The translations under genes and the position numbers were made by a program. Positions 27,317-37,159 of a stretch of DNA of 64,000 nucleotides are shown piece by piece (position 1 is the first letter of the stretch; the number at the start of each line of letters is the position of its first letter). This DNA is from Peptococcaceae bacterium BICA1-7 (GTDB lineage: Bacteria > Bacillota > Desulfotomaculia > Desulfotomaculales > Desulfocucumaceae), in contig JUEB01000029.1 of NCBI GenBank assembly GCA_000802095.1, forward strand, positions 1 through 64,000, written 5' to 3'. Under the pieces are notes generated by a model, which had not been told where the DNA came from, ran no database searches, and saw only the letters and a list, made by a program, of their open reading frames with translations.

Positions 27317-28348
27317 ATGGCTGTGAGAATAGGCATAAACGGCTTCGGAAGGATCGGTCGGTTAGTAATGCGGATCGCTCTGGAGCGTCCGGGTATCGAG
27401 GTGGTGGCATTAAACCACAAATCAAGGCGCCTGCCGGCTGGTGAAGGGTTTACCGGCACACTGTCGCACCTATTGAAATATGATACCATACATGGTAATC
27501 TTAAACAAGATATACGGGGGGAAGGGGATTATATACATATTGACGGCCATTCCGTCAAGGTTTTGTCCGTCCCGGACCCGTCCACACTGCCCTGGAAGGA
27601 ACTGGGGGTTGATGTTGTAGTAGAGTCCACCGGCAAATTTAACAGGCCGGAGGATGCGTCGCTGCATTTAAAAGCTGGAGCCAAGAGAGTGGTTATTTCT
27701 GCGCCTGCCAAGGGAGAAGTCTTTACCACCGTAATGGGGGTTAACCACACCCAGTACAACCCCGCAGAGCACCTGATAGTATCCAACGCCTCATGCACCA
27801 CCAACTGCCTGGCCCCGGTGGCCAAGGTGCTTAATGAAAAATTCGGCATAGTAAAGGGTCTTATGACCACTGTGCACGCCATTACCAATGACCAGCAGAT
27901 ATTGGATATGCCTCACCGGGACCCCAGGAGGGCCAGGTCGGGCATAAACAGTATAATACCCACCACCACCGGTGCGGCAAAAGCCGTAGCCCTAGTTCTG
28001 CCCGACCTAAAAGGCAAGCTGAACGGATTTTCCATGAGGGTGCCGGTTACCGATGTAAGTGTGGTGGACCTGGTGGTAAATTTGAGCCTCAAGGTTACCA
28101 GGGAGAAAATAAACGCCGCTCTACGGGAAGCGTCTGAAAAAGAATTAAAAGGGATTATGGCCTATAATGAGCTGCCGCTGGTTTCGTCCGACTACATAGG
28201 CGATCCCCACTCTTCCATTGTTGACGGGCTTTCCACCATGGTAATAGATAATGATCTGGTAAAAGTGGTGGCCTGGTACGACAATGAGTGGGGTTATTCA
28301 AACAGGATTATAGACCTTATTGAATACATGGCATCGAGAGGATTGTAG
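27317..28348 (+). CDS. gap: Glyceraldehyde-3-phosphate dehydrogenase, type I, unusual cofactor loop
   Basis: Oxidises glyceraldehyde 3-phosphate to 1,3-bisphosphoglycerate (or the reverse). The 343-residue protein has the Rossmann start GINGFGRIGRLVMR, catalytic Cys160 in SNASCTTNCLAPV and the WYDNEWGYSNRI end. After the second beta strand, where NAD-type enzymes have Asn-Asp, it reads NHKSRRLPAGEGF, with no acidic residue and about eight extra residues. Several segments (KYDTIHG, CLAPV, LPWKELG) resemble GapB-type enzymes. NADP or dual use is inferred. A terminator-like hairpin follows before pgk. Confidence 0.95.
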   Translation: MAVRIGINGFGRIGRLVMRIALERPGIEVVALNHKSRRLPAGEGFTGTLSHLLKYDTIHGNLKQDIRGEGDYIHIDGHSVKVLSVPDPSTLPWKELGVDVVVESTGKFNRPEDASLHLKAGAKRVVISAPAKGEVFTTVMGVNHTQYNPAEHLIVSNASCTTNCLAPVAKVLNEKFGIVKGLMTTVHAITNDQQILDMPHRDPRRARSGINSIIPTTTGAAKAVALVLPDLKGKLNGFSMRVPVTDVSVVDLVVNLSLKVTREKINAALREASEKELKGIMAYNELPLVSSDYIGDPHSSIVDGLSTMVIDNDLVKVVAWYDNEWGYSNRIIDLIEYMASRGL

Positions 28349-28380
28349 CAAAATAAAAAGGGTCCTGTTTTTCGAGAAAA

Positions 28381-28416
28381 AGACCGGTCGAGGCAGGCCG
28401 GTCTGTCTTTTTTTTA
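28381..28416 (+). terminator. Terminator between gap and pgk
   Basis: AGACCGG / CCGGTCT stem with a 10-base loop, then GTCTTTTTTTT. It makes gap at least partly a separate transcription unit. The following 28420-28560 leader is GC-rich with small hairpins but matches no riboswitch I know. Confidence 0.82.
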
Positions 28417-28568
28417 AGACGGCCGCCCGGATAGCCTTTATTCGGGGGTTGTTATGCCCCACGAACCTTTAGAGCGAACTTAGTTTGAGCATTAAGGCCT
28501 GTTGGTCCCAAGTCTTTCGGGGTGCGGTCATACAGGCTGTTAGCGAGATAAAAATCAGGGGGGAAAGT

Positions 28569-29753
28569 ATGCACAAGAAAACGGTAAAAGATATAGAAGT
28601 GGGCGGGAAAAGAGTTCTGGTAAGAGTGGATTTTAATGTCCCCCTGGACAGGGAGGGCAATGTAACCGATGATACCCGAATACGGGCCAGCCTTCCGACT
28701 ATTGGCTACCTGGTGGACAAGGGGGCCAAAGTTATACTGGCCTCTCATCTGGGACGCCCCAAGGGGACCTTTAATGTGAAATACAGCCTGAAGCCGGTGG
28801 CCCGTCGTCTTGAGACACTGCTTGGAAAGAAGGTGACCCTGGCCGAGGAGGCCGTGGGGGAAATCCCGCGCCGGGCGGTGGAGCAGCTCGGTGAAGGTGA
28901 GGTGCTCCTTCTGGAAAATGTGAGGTTTTACACCGAAGAGGAAAAGAATGAAGAGAAGTTTGCCAGGGCGCTGGCCGACCTGGCCGATATTTTTGTTAAC
29001 GATGCCTTTGGAGCTGCCCATCGGGCCCACGCCTCTACCGAAGGTGTGGCCAGATTTATTCCCGGTGTGGCCGGATTTCTGATGGAAAAGGAAATAGATA
29101 TGCTGGGCAGAGCTCTTACATCTCCGGCACGCCCCTTTGTGGCCATAATAGGAGGGGCCAAGGTTTCAGACAAGATTGGAGTCATTGGCAACCTTTTAGA
29201 TAAGGTGGACACCCTTATTATAGGCGGGGGGATGGCTAATACCTTCCTGAGCGCCAGGGGGCTCAACATGGGCAAATCCCTGGTGGAAGGGGATAAAACC
29301 GGCCTTGCCCGGGAGCTGATAGAAAAGGCCTCCGACAGTGGGGTGGAGCTCCTGCTTCCGGTGGACCTGGTGGTCTCCATGGCTGCTGACCCAGGCGCCG
29401 AGAGGAAGTCTGTTTCTGTGGAGGAAGTGCCCCCGGACTGGATGGCCCTGGACATTGGGCCTGAGAGCGCCCGAATGTTTGGAGAGGCAGTGGGCAGGGC
29501 TAAAACAGTCATCTGGAATGGCCCGATGGGGGTTTTTGAGATGGAGCCCTTTGCCGCAGGAACCTTCAGTGTGGCCAAGGCTATTGCCGGGAGTTTCGCA
29601 GTAACCATAGTGGGGGGCGGTGACTCGGCGGCGGCTGTGGAGAAGGCCGGGGTGGCCGGGCAGATAACACATATCTCCACCGGCGGGGGAGCTTCCCTGG
29701 AATTCCTGGAGGGCAAGGCGCTTCCCGGAGTAGAAGCATTGCAGGATAAATAA
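28569..29753 (+). CDS. pgk: Phosphoglycerate kinase
   Basis: Transfers the acyl phosphate of 1,3-bisphosphoglycerate to ADP. The 394-residue protein has the N-terminal signature [12 protein letters not shown], the substrate loop [17 protein letters not shown], and the nucleotide-binding [11 protein letters not shown] and [11 protein letters not shown]. The start is set at the ATG at 28569 ([10 protein letters not shown]) with GGGGGG upstream; the open frame extends 84 bases further without a ribosome site. It is the second gene of the lower-glycolysis set. Confidence 0.97.
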   Translation: MHKKTVKDIEVGGKRVLVRVDFNVPLDREGNVTDDTRIRASLPTIGYLVDKGAKVILASHLGRPKGTFNVKYSLKPVARRLETLLGKKVTLAEEAVGEIPRRAVEQLGEGEVLLLENVRFYTEEEKNEEKFARALADLADIFVNDAFGAAHRAHASTEGVARFIPGVAGFLMEKEIDMLGRALTSPARPFVAIIGGAKVSDKIGVIGNLLDKVDTLIIGGGMANTFLSARGLNMGKSLVEGDKTGLARELIEKASDSGVELLLPVDLVVSMAADPGAERKSVSVEEVPPDWMALDIGPESARMFGEAVGRAKTVIWNGPMGVFEMEPFAAGTFSVAKAIAGSFAVTIVGGGDSAAAVEKAGVAGQITHISTGGGASLEFLEGKALPGVEALQDK

Positions 29754-29767
29754 CTTCCGCGAAGGTA

Positions 29768-29962
29768 TTTCTGGTCAGAAGACAGCTTACAGGCATAACT
29801 ATAAGGTCAGGAGACAGGAGACGGCTAATGGGCACTGCTTCCGGTCGGGAGACAGGGGTTTTACAGGCCGGGCTAAGCAGTCTCCAGTCTAAGAAATACC
29901 CATTGTTGGATTTTGACTTCTGAATTCTGTATTCCGACAAAATAAGCATGTCAGTATAAGAT
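29768..29962. repeat. Modular intergenic repeats, both core types
   Basis: Includes AAGGTATTTCTGGTCAGAAG, AGGTCAGGAGACAGGAGACG, CGGTCGGGAGACAGG and then TTCTGAATTCTGTATTCCGA followed by CAAAATAAGCATGTCAGTAT. It fills the whole pgk-tpiA gap and runs up to the tpiA ribosome site. Confidence 0.7.
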
Positions 29963-29966
29963 AAAG

Positions 29967-30743
29967 GTGGTGAACGATATACGTACACCTGTTATAGCAG
30001 GAAACTGGAAAATGTATAAGACCATAGGTGAGGCCGTTGGTTTCACCGGTGAATTGAAATCAAAAACACTGCCTTCCGGCTGCCTGGTGGTGGTGTGCCC
30101 CTCCTTTATGGCGCTGCCGGCGGTCTCTGCGGCCGCCAGGGGAAGCGTTATAGAGCTGGGAGCCCAGAATATGCACCATGCCAGTGAGGGCGCCTATACT
30201 GGTGAGATATCTCCGGACATGCTAAAAGACGCCGGCTGCTCTTACGTGATACTGGGTCACTCTGAAAGAAGGCAGTTTTTCGGCGAAACTGACAGTGGGG
30301 TCAATGCCAAGGTTTTTGCCGCCCTGAACAGGGGGCTCATTCCCATTGTCTGCGTTGGCGAGTCCCTGTCGGAAAGAGAGTCGGGGAATACCGAGAAGGT
30401 GGTGGAAGGGCAGGTCAGAGCATCCCTGGCGGGGATGGGTCCCCGTCAGGCCGAAGACATTCTGGTGGCCTACGAGCCCGTCTGGGCCATAGGCACAGGA
30501 AAGACGGCCTCGGCCTCTGACGCCCAGAAGGTAAACGGGTTTATAAGGGGCCTGTTGGAAGAAATGTTCGGGCCTGAGGCCGCCCAAAAGATAAGAATAC
30601 TTTACGGGGGCAGCGTTAAGCCTGATAATACCGCAGGCCTCATGCGCCAGCCAGATATAGACGGTGCGCTGGTGGGGGGCGCCAGCCTCGATGTGGAAAG
30701 CTTTGCCGCAATCATACATGCCGCTGCGAAATGTGGGGATTAG
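29967..30743 (+). CDS. tpiA: Triosephosphate isomerase
   Basis: Interconverts dihydroxyacetone phosphate and glyceraldehyde 3-phosphate. The ~255-residue TIM barrel has AGNWKMYKT (catalytic Lys), LGHSERR (catalytic His), VAYEPVWAIGTGK (catalytic Glu) and YGGSVKPDN with GALVGGASLD. The start is uncertain: two GTG codons (29967, 29970) lie inside the ribosome-site sequence AAAGGTGGTGA, while the usual family start aligns with ATA at 29979, which is correctly spaced behind it. The stop codon lies within a GGGATTAGG repeat. Confidence 0.95.
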   Translation: MVNDIRTPVIAGNWKMYKTIGEAVGFTGELKSKTLPSGCLVVVCPSFMALPAVSAAARGSVIELGAQNMHHASEGAYTGEISPDMLKDAGCSYVILGHSERRQFFGETDSGVNAKVFAALNRGLIPIVCVGESLSERESGNTEKVVEGQVRASLAGMGPRQAEDILVAYEPVWAIGTGKTASASDAQKVNGFIRGLLEEMFGPEAAQKIRILYGGSVKPDNTAGLMRQPDIDGALVGGASLDVESFAAIIHAAAKCGD

Positions 30744-30766
30744 GAGTTAGGGATTGGGAAAGTCTG
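30734..30766 (+). repeat. GGGATTAGG-type short repeat overlapping the tpiA stop
   Basis: GGGGATTAGGAGTTAGGGAT then TGGGAAAG; the tpiA stop TAG is part of the repeat. Confidence 0.6.
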
Positions 30767-30809
30767 ATACTTTACTAATATCCTGTTCACGATCCGGGAG
30801 GGAGACATC

Positions 30810-32357
30810 ATGGCAAAATTAAAGGGGCCGCTTGTCCTGGTTATATTGGATGGCTGGGGCCTGTGCGATGACTGCCGGGGGAACGCCATAGCACAGTCAG
30901 ACACTCCCAATATTAATGGTTACCTCAGAGTGTACCCCCATACCAGGCTTAGCTGCTCCGGGGAGGATGTGGGTTTGCCCCACGGCCAGATGGGCAACTC
31001 TGAGGTGGGCCACCTGAACATGGGGGCCGGCAGGATAGTTTACCAGGAGCTGACCAGGATCTCCAAGTCGGTAAAAGACGGCCATTTTTTTCAAAATGAT
31101 GTTTTACTCCAGGCCGTCAGCCATGCGCTTAAAAATAAAAGCTCCCTGCACCTGATGGGGCTTCTGTCCGATGGTGGGGTGCATAGCCATATAACCCATC
31201 TTTTTGCCCTGCTTGAGCTGGCTGCCCGCCACCGGCTGGAAAGAGTTTATGTACACTGCTTCCTGGACGGAAGGGATGTTCCTCCGGACAACGCGGGGGA
31301 ATATATAAATCAGCTGGAGCAAAAAATAAAGGAACTAAAGGTAGGCAGAATAGCTACCGTCATGGGCCGCTTTTTTGCTATGGACAGGGACCGCCGCTGG
31401 GAAAGAATAGCCAGGGCATACAGCGCGCTTGCCGCCGGCCAGGGGCTCAGGGCGCAGTCGGCTTCTGCCGCCCTTAAGGAATCCTACGGGCGCGGTGAGA
31501 CCGACGAGTTTATACAGCCCTATGTAATTGAGGAAAGCGGCGGGAAGCCGGTAGCTACCATTAGAGACGGGGACGCTGTTGTTTTTTTTAACTTCCGTCC
31601 GGACAGGGCCAGGCAGATCACCCGGGCTTTCGTAGACAGGGATTTTGACAGTTTTGACAGGGGTAAACAGATCAGCAATCTTTTTTATGTATGCCTGACC
31701 CAGTATGACAAGACTATCGAAGCCCCTGTAGCCTTTCAGCCCCAGCGCCTGAAGAATACTCTGGGCGAGGTGTTAAGCTCGGCGGGTATAAGGCAGCTGC
31801 GGCTGGCTGAAACAGAAAAATACGCCCATGTCACCTTTTTTTTCAACGGGGGGGTGGAGTCCCCCAATCCCGGAGAGGAAAGGATACTGGTGCCATCTCC
31901 CAGGGTGTCCACCTACGACCAGAAGCCAGAGATGAGCGCCCAGGAAGTTACCGAGGAGCTTTTAGGACAGCTGCAGTTTGATATATACCGGATAATCATT
32001 ATAAATTACGCCAACCCTGACATGGTAGGCCATACCGGAAACCTGGAAGCAGCTGTAAAGGCGGTTGAAACCGTGGATAAATGTCTGGGCAGGGTGGTTG
32101 AGGCAGTCCTGGGCAAAAAAGGGGTTGTGATAGTCACAGCCGACCACGGCAACGCCGAATATATGCAGGATGAGAAGGGGCACCCGGTTACCGCCCATAC
32201 TACCCGGCCGGTTCCCTTTGTGCTGGTGGGAGAGGCATACATGGATAAAGGGCTCAGGGCTGGCCGGCTGGAGGACGTGGCTCCCACAGTGCTGGACTTG
32301 CTGGGCCTGGAAAAGCCTGCTGAAATGACCGGAAAAAGTTTGATTTTTGAAAGATAA
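30810..32357 (+). CDS. gpmI: 2,3-bisphosphoglycerate-independent phosphoglycerate mutase
   Basis: Interconverts 3- and 2-phosphoglycerate using two Mn2+ ions and a phosphoserine intermediate. The 515-residue alkaline phosphatase-superfamily protein has VILDGWGLCDDCRGNAI, the nucleophile Ser in QMGNSEVGHLNMGAGR, FLDGRDVPPDN, NFRPDRARQI, YANPDMVGHTGN and TADHGNAEYM. ATG with GGGAGGGAG. It lies 66 bases after tpiA and 74 before eno. Mn dependence makes this enzyme pH-sensitive in spores of Bacillus; whether that holds here is not shown. Confidence 0.97.
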   Translation: MAKLKGPLVLVILDGWGLCDDCRGNAIAQSDTPNINGYLRVYPHTRLSCSGEDVGLPHGQMGNSEVGHLNMGAGRIVYQELTRISKSVKDGHFFQNDVLLQAVSHALKNKSSLHLMGLLSDGGVHSHITHLFALLELAARHRLERVYVHCFLDGRDVPPDNAGEYINQLEQKIKELKVGRIATVMGRFFAMDRDRRWERIARAYSALAAGQGLRAQSASAALKESYGRGETDEFIQPYVIEESGGKPVATIRDGDAVVFFNFRPDRARQITRAFVDRDFDSFDRGKQISNLFYVCLTQYDKTIEAPVAFQPQRLKNTLGEVLSSAGIRQLRLAETEKYAHVTFFFNGGVESPNPGEERILVPSPRVSTYDQKPEMSAQEVTEELLGQLQFDIYRIIIINYANPDMVGHTGNLEAAVKAVETVDKCLGRVVEAVLGKKGVVIVTADHGNAEYMQDEKGHPVTAHTTRPVPFVLVGEAYMDKGLRAGRLEDVAPTVLDLLGLEKPAEMTGKSLIFER

Positions 32358-32400
32358 AAGGGATTAGGGATTAGGGATTAGGAATTACGCCCAATCCCAA
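32358..32400 (+). repeat. Tandem GGGATTA short repeat
   Basis: GGGATTAGGGATTAGGGATT followed by AGGAATTACGCCCAATCCC, starting just after the gpmI stop and reaching close to the eno ribosome site. Confidence 0.7.
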
Positions 32401-32419
32401 GACCCCAAATTTAAGCTAA

Positions 32420-33712
<1,293 letters not shown>

Positions 33713-33784
33713 AAAGCCGGTATTTACAGTAGGGCTAACATTTTTCATAGGCCAGCAGTTGTCCAAAAATAAAAGCCAGTCTAA

Positions 33785-33813
33785 TTGTCAATTTATGTAG
33801 GCCATGCTATAAT
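33785..33813 (+). promoter_or_regulatory. Sigma-A promoter for secG (and perhaps hppA)
   Basis: TTGTCA, 17-base spacer, TATAAT: near-consensus vegetative promoter 36 bases before the secG start. Confidence 0.85.
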
Positions 33814-33849
33814 AATTTTTATATGAAATGGTAGAGGGGGGTGAAGACT

Positions 33850-34083
33850 GTGCTGAAAGGCCTGGTGACCGGTCTGCATGTAATTTTGGCTATAGCAGTT
33901 ATCGCAGTAGTGTTGTTGCAGTCTGGCAAAAGCGCTGGCCTGTCCGGATCCATTGCCGGAGGCGCTGAGACGATCTTTGGTAAGAAAAAGGGATTGGACG
34001 AGTTGCTGGGCAAGGTTACGGTGGTAATAGCGATACTGTTTGCGGTAACATCATTGGTTTTGGGTGCATCTATAATTTGGTAA
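33850..34083 (+). CDS. secG: Preprotein translocase subunit SecG
   Basis: A 77-residue two-helix membrane subunit of the SecYEG translocon. Helix 1 (about 4-22), the conserved turn LLQSGKSAGLSGSIAGGAET, then helix 2 (about 55-75). The GTG at 33850 is preferred over GTG at 33841, which would sit directly on the GAGGGGG ribosome site; the length then matches the usual 76-78 residues. In Bacillus secG also sits downstream of eno. Confidence 0.93.
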   Translation: MLKGLVTGLHVILAIAVIAVVLLQSGKSAGLSGSIAGGAETIFGKKKGLDELLGKVTVVIAILFAVTSLVLGASIIW

Positions 34084-34165
34084 TAATTTATTTTTTTTGC
34101 TTCATTAATTTATGCCCGTTTTTCAAGTAATAAGAAAAAGTGGGGAAGAGGAGGGTAATGTAATA

Positions 34166-36301
34166 GTGGATATGACTTTAGCTTATTATGCTGCTGGTGC
34201 CGGAGTAATAGCTCTGCTTTTTGCGCTTATGACACTGCTTCAGGTCCTCAAGGAAAGCATGGGGACGGACAAGATGAAGGAGATTTCACTGGCAGTGCAG
34301 GAAGGCGCCATGGCTTACATGAACCGCCAATATAAAACGCTCATACCGTTTGCTGCTCTAATTTTTATCGTACTCTGGGCAGCAGGATTTTTTGTAGAGC
34401 AGAAGCCCGGGTCTCACCTGCCGGTGGGCCTGCCTTCAGCAATATCCTTCCTGGTGGGTGCCGTTTGTTCGGCCATTGCCGGCTATATAGGCATGAACAG
34501 TACCACCAAGTCTAATGCCCGTACCGCAGAGGCCGCCCGCAGCCATGGCCTTGGCAAAGCGCTGCAGGTTTCCTTCCGCGCCGGGGCCGTCATGGGTCTG
34601 TCAGTGGCAGGTCTTGGCCTTCTGGGCGTATCAGTTCTTTACATCGTTTTTCAGAGTCCGCTGATCATCAACAGCTTCGCTTTTGGAGCTTCCGTGATAG
34701 CGTTCTTCGCCCGTGTCGGCGGCGGTATCTATACCAAGGCTGCTGACGTGGGAGCCGACCTGGTTGGTAAGGTTGAAGCCGGTATTCCCGAGGATGACCC
34801 CCGCAACCCGGCCACCATCGCTGACAACGTTGGAGACAACGTTGGTGACACCGCCGGTATGGGCGCCGACCTTTTCGAGTCTTACGGCGCTACCACCATC
34901 GCGGCAATGCTTATTGGTAACACCCTGTTCGGTTTCCCCGGAGTTATCTTCCCCATGCTGGTAGGCGCTGTGGGTATCATAGCGGCTATCCTGGGAACCT
35001 TTACCGTACGCACCGGTGAGGGCGGCAATCCCCAGGCTGCTCTGAACGTCGGCCTGTGGAGCACTAACGTGCTTACCGCTATCGGCACCTACTTCGTAGC
35101 TCAGGCTATTTTCCCTGCCACTCAGACCATCGTGCTGAACGGCAAGGACACCGGCGTGGCCTTTGGAGGAGTTTCCTTCGGTATTTTCATGGCTGTAATG
35201 GCCGGACTCGTTGTCAACGTGGCCGTGGGCTACCTGACTGAGTACTATACCTCCCATGCCAAAGAACCCACCAGAAGAATCGCCAATGCCTCCAAATCCG
35301 GCCCGGCCACCAACGTTATTCACGGTCTGGCTGTTGGTATGGAGTCTACTTTTATCCCCATGCTGGTATTTGCAGGCGCCATCTATTTCTCCTTCTGGGC
35401 TGTTGCCAGCAATGCTCCCGCAGGACAGGCCGCCATGTGGTCCATTTATGGTATAGCCATGGCTGCCATGGGCATGCTCTCCACCGCAGGTATGGTTGTG
35501 GCCATGGACTCCTTTGGTCCTGTGGCTGACAATGCCGGCGGTATCGCCGAAATGGCCGACCTTCCCAAAGAAGTCCGCGAAAAAACCGACAAGCTCGATG
35601 CTGTTGGTAACACCACCGCTGCCATTGCCAAGGGCTTTGCCATCGGCTCCGCCGCTCTGACCGCTCTGGCCCTGTTCAGCGCCTATGTGGACGGCGTCAA
35701 GCATAAATTCGGACTTGACGAATTCGTTGTTAACCTGACCGAGCCTATGGTTCTGGTGGGTGTATTTATCGGTGGCGCAGTGCCGTTCCTGGTGGGTGCC
35801 CGCACCATGCGCGCCGTGGGCGACGCCGCATACGGGATGGTTGAAGAGGTCCGCCGCCAGTTCAGGGAAATCCCCGGCATCATGGAAGGCACCGGCAAGC
35901 CTGACTACGCACGCTGCGTTGACATCGCTACCAAATCCGCCATCAGCAAGATGATTTTCCCCGGCGTAGTGGCGGTTACTATTCCCATACTGGTTGGCTT
36001 CCTTCTGGGAGCCAAGGCTCTGGCCGGCTTCCTGGGCGGCCTGACCACCACCGGTGTTCTGCTGGCCCTGTTCCTGGCCAATGCCGGCGGCGCATGGGAC
36101 AACGCCAAGAAGTGGATTGAATCCGGAAACCTGGGCGGCAAGAAGATTGACGGCCAGCCCAACCCGGTTCACCAGGCTGCTGTTATCGGCGACACCGTTG
36201 GTGACCCCTGCAAAGACACCTCCGGTCCTGCCATGAACCCGCTGATCAAGGTTGCCGGAACCATTTCCCTTATCCTTGGTCCGCTTCTTACCAAACTCTA
36301 A
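34166..36301 (+). CDS. hppA: Membrane-bound pyrophosphatase, K+-dependent type
   Basis: Uses pyrophosphate hydrolysis to pump H+ or Na+ out across the membrane. The ~711-residue, 16-helix protein has the substrate motifs [20 protein letters not shown] and [20 protein letters not shown], and the C-terminal [20 protein letters not shown]. The [10 protein letters not shown] segment carries Ala where K+-independent enzymes have Lys, so it should need K+. Na+ or H+ specificity is not settled. The GTG at 34166 follows GAGGAGGG at 11 bases; ATG at 34172 is possible. Codon use is very biased (ATC, GGC, AAC, GCC), pointing to high expression, unlike its ATA-rich neighbours. Confidence 0.96.
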   Translation: MDMTLAYYAAGAGVIALLFALMTLLQVLKESMGTDKMKEISLAVQEGAMAYMNRQYKTLIPFAALIFIVLWAAGFFVEQKPGSHLPVGLPSAISFLVGAVCSAIAGYIGMNSTTKSNARTAEAARSHGLGKALQVSFRAGAVMGLSVAGLGLLGVSVLYIVFQSPLIINSFAFGASVIAFFARVGGGIYTKAADVGADLVGKVEAGIPEDDPRNPATIADNVGDNVGDTAGMGADLFESYGATTIAAMLIGNTLFGFPGVIFPMLVGAVGIIAAILGTFTVRTGEGGNPQAALNVGLWSTNVLTAIGTYFVAQAIFPATQTIVLNGKDTGVAFGGVSFGIFMAVMAGLVVNVAVGYLTEYYTSHAKEPTRRIANASKSGPATNVIHGLAVGMESTFIPMLVFAGAIYFSFWAVASNAPAGQAAMWSIYGIAMAAMGMLSTAGMVVAMDSFGPVADNAGGIAEMADLPKEVREKTDKLDAVGNTTAAIAKGFAIGSAALTALALFSAYVDGVKHKFGLDEFVVNLTEPMVLVGVFIGGAVPFLVGARTMRAVGDAAYGMVEEVRRQFREIPGIMEGTGKPDYARCVDIATKSAISKMIFPGVVAVTIPILVGFLLGAKALAGFLGGLTTTGVLLALFLANAGGAWDNAKKWIESGNLGGKKIDGQPNPVHQAAVIGDTVGDPCKDTSGPAMNPLIKVAGTISLILGPLLTKL

Positions 36302-36314
36302 GATTACTGAAAAG

Positions 36315-36342
36315 AGCCGGGTCTTTTGACCCGGCTTTTTTT
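36315..36342 (+). terminator. Terminator after hppA
   Basis: Perfect stem AGCCGGGTC / GACCCGGCT with TTTT loop, then seven T. Confidence 0.92.
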
Positions 36343-36424
36343 GTTGGTGTAAGCAATAATTTTTTAATTGCATAATAGAATATCCCGTGTTAAATTTAAA
36401 AAAACTCGCGGGAGGGAATGTTTA

Positions 36425-36850
36425 ATGAGAGAATCACTACAGCCCGGCCTGACTTCTGAGTTTAAATTCAAAATTCCGGAAAACAAAACTGTGCCTTTCC
36501 TTTATCCTGAGGCTGCCGAATTTCAGGTTATGCCAAAGGTTCTGGCCACAGGATTTATGGTGGGACTATTTGAGTGGGCCTGTATAAAGGCCATAAATCC
36601 ACATATTGACTGGCCAGGGGAGCAGACCGTAGGCGTTAGTGTAAATTTCAGCCACCTGGCGGCCACCCCTCCAGGACTGACTGTCACTGTAAAGGTTAAA
36701 CTGGAAAAAGTTGAGGGCAAAAAGCTCACTTTTTCGATTATAGCTGACGATGGCGTGGACAAGATTTCCGAGGGTACCCATGAAAGATTCATAATAGACG
36801 CCGCCAAATTCAATGCCCGGCTGGAGGTCAAAGCCGCTCCTGCCCGGTAA
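36425..36850 (+). CDS. Hot-dog thioesterase, FlK-like
   Basis: A 141-residue hot-dog-fold protein of the FlK (fluoroacetyl-CoA thioesterase)-like group, probably hydrolysing an acyl-CoA. Conserved pieces: MPKVLATGFMVGLFEWACIK with the Glu expected in the active site, VGVSVNFSHLAATPPG with the His, and the strand EGTHERFIIDAAKF. ATG at 36425 with GGAGGG; a longer open frame upstream lacks a ribosome site. It stands alone between hppA and the convergent dinB unit. A housekeeping acyl-CoA substrate is more likely than fluoroacetyl-CoA. Confidence 0.85.
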   Translation: MRESLQPGLTSEFKFKIPENKTVPFLYPEAAEFQVMPKVLATGFMVGLFEWACIKAINPHIDWPGEQTVGVSVNFSHLAATPPGLTVTVKVKLEKVEGKKLTFSIIADDGVDKISEGTHERFIIDAAKFNARLEVKAAPAR

Positions 36851-36859
36851 AGACGGCTG

Positions 36860-37159
36860 CTACGGCCTGGGGCGGTACAGCCCGCAGGCCACCGAGTCGG
36901 GGTCGGCCCCCCTGGAGAGTACCTCTTTAAGACCATCTTTACCGGCCCGTCTTAACAATTCCAGAGCCTTGATGCTGCGGGGCACCCTTTTGCGAAGGGT
37001 GCCGTACTCTTTTATTCCGGCCACGCAGCCGGTCCTGGTTTCCTCCCGGCCGGCCACCTCCACCAGGAACACGCACAGTCGGCAGGTGACCACGGCTTTT
37101 TCCCTCAGCTCCGGCAGCATCAGCCGGTGCCCCTCCCAGAGCTTATTGCCCCTATTCAT
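36860..37159 (-). CDS. Conserved small cysteine-containing protein downstream of dinB
   Basis: A 99-residue protein whose start overlaps the end of dinB by eight bases, so the two are translationally coupled. It starts MNRGNKLWEGHRLMLPELRE and has four cysteines (CRLC, then TGCVAG and VACGLYRPR), which could bind metal. No known domain is recognised. The tight coupling suggests a partner of Pol IV or at least SOS co-induction. A spurious frame cannot be fully excluded, but the coupling and codon pattern favour a real gene. Confidence 0.7.
   Translation of the reverse strand: MNRGNKLWEGHRLMLPELREKAVVTCRLCVFLVEVAGREETRTGCVAGIKEYGTLRKRVPRSIKALELLRRAGKDGLKEVLSRGADPDSVACGLYRPRP

Noticed and set aside
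28420-28568. Possible riboswitch or leader before pgk
   Set aside because: Small GC-rich hairpins only; no match to a known aptamer consensus and no clear terminator/antiterminator pair.
34631-36373. A 580-codon open frame on the minus strand opposite hppA
   Set aside because: It is a shadow of the strongly biased hppA codons; the product is Gly/His/Gln-rich with no domain, and hppA is certain on the other strand.
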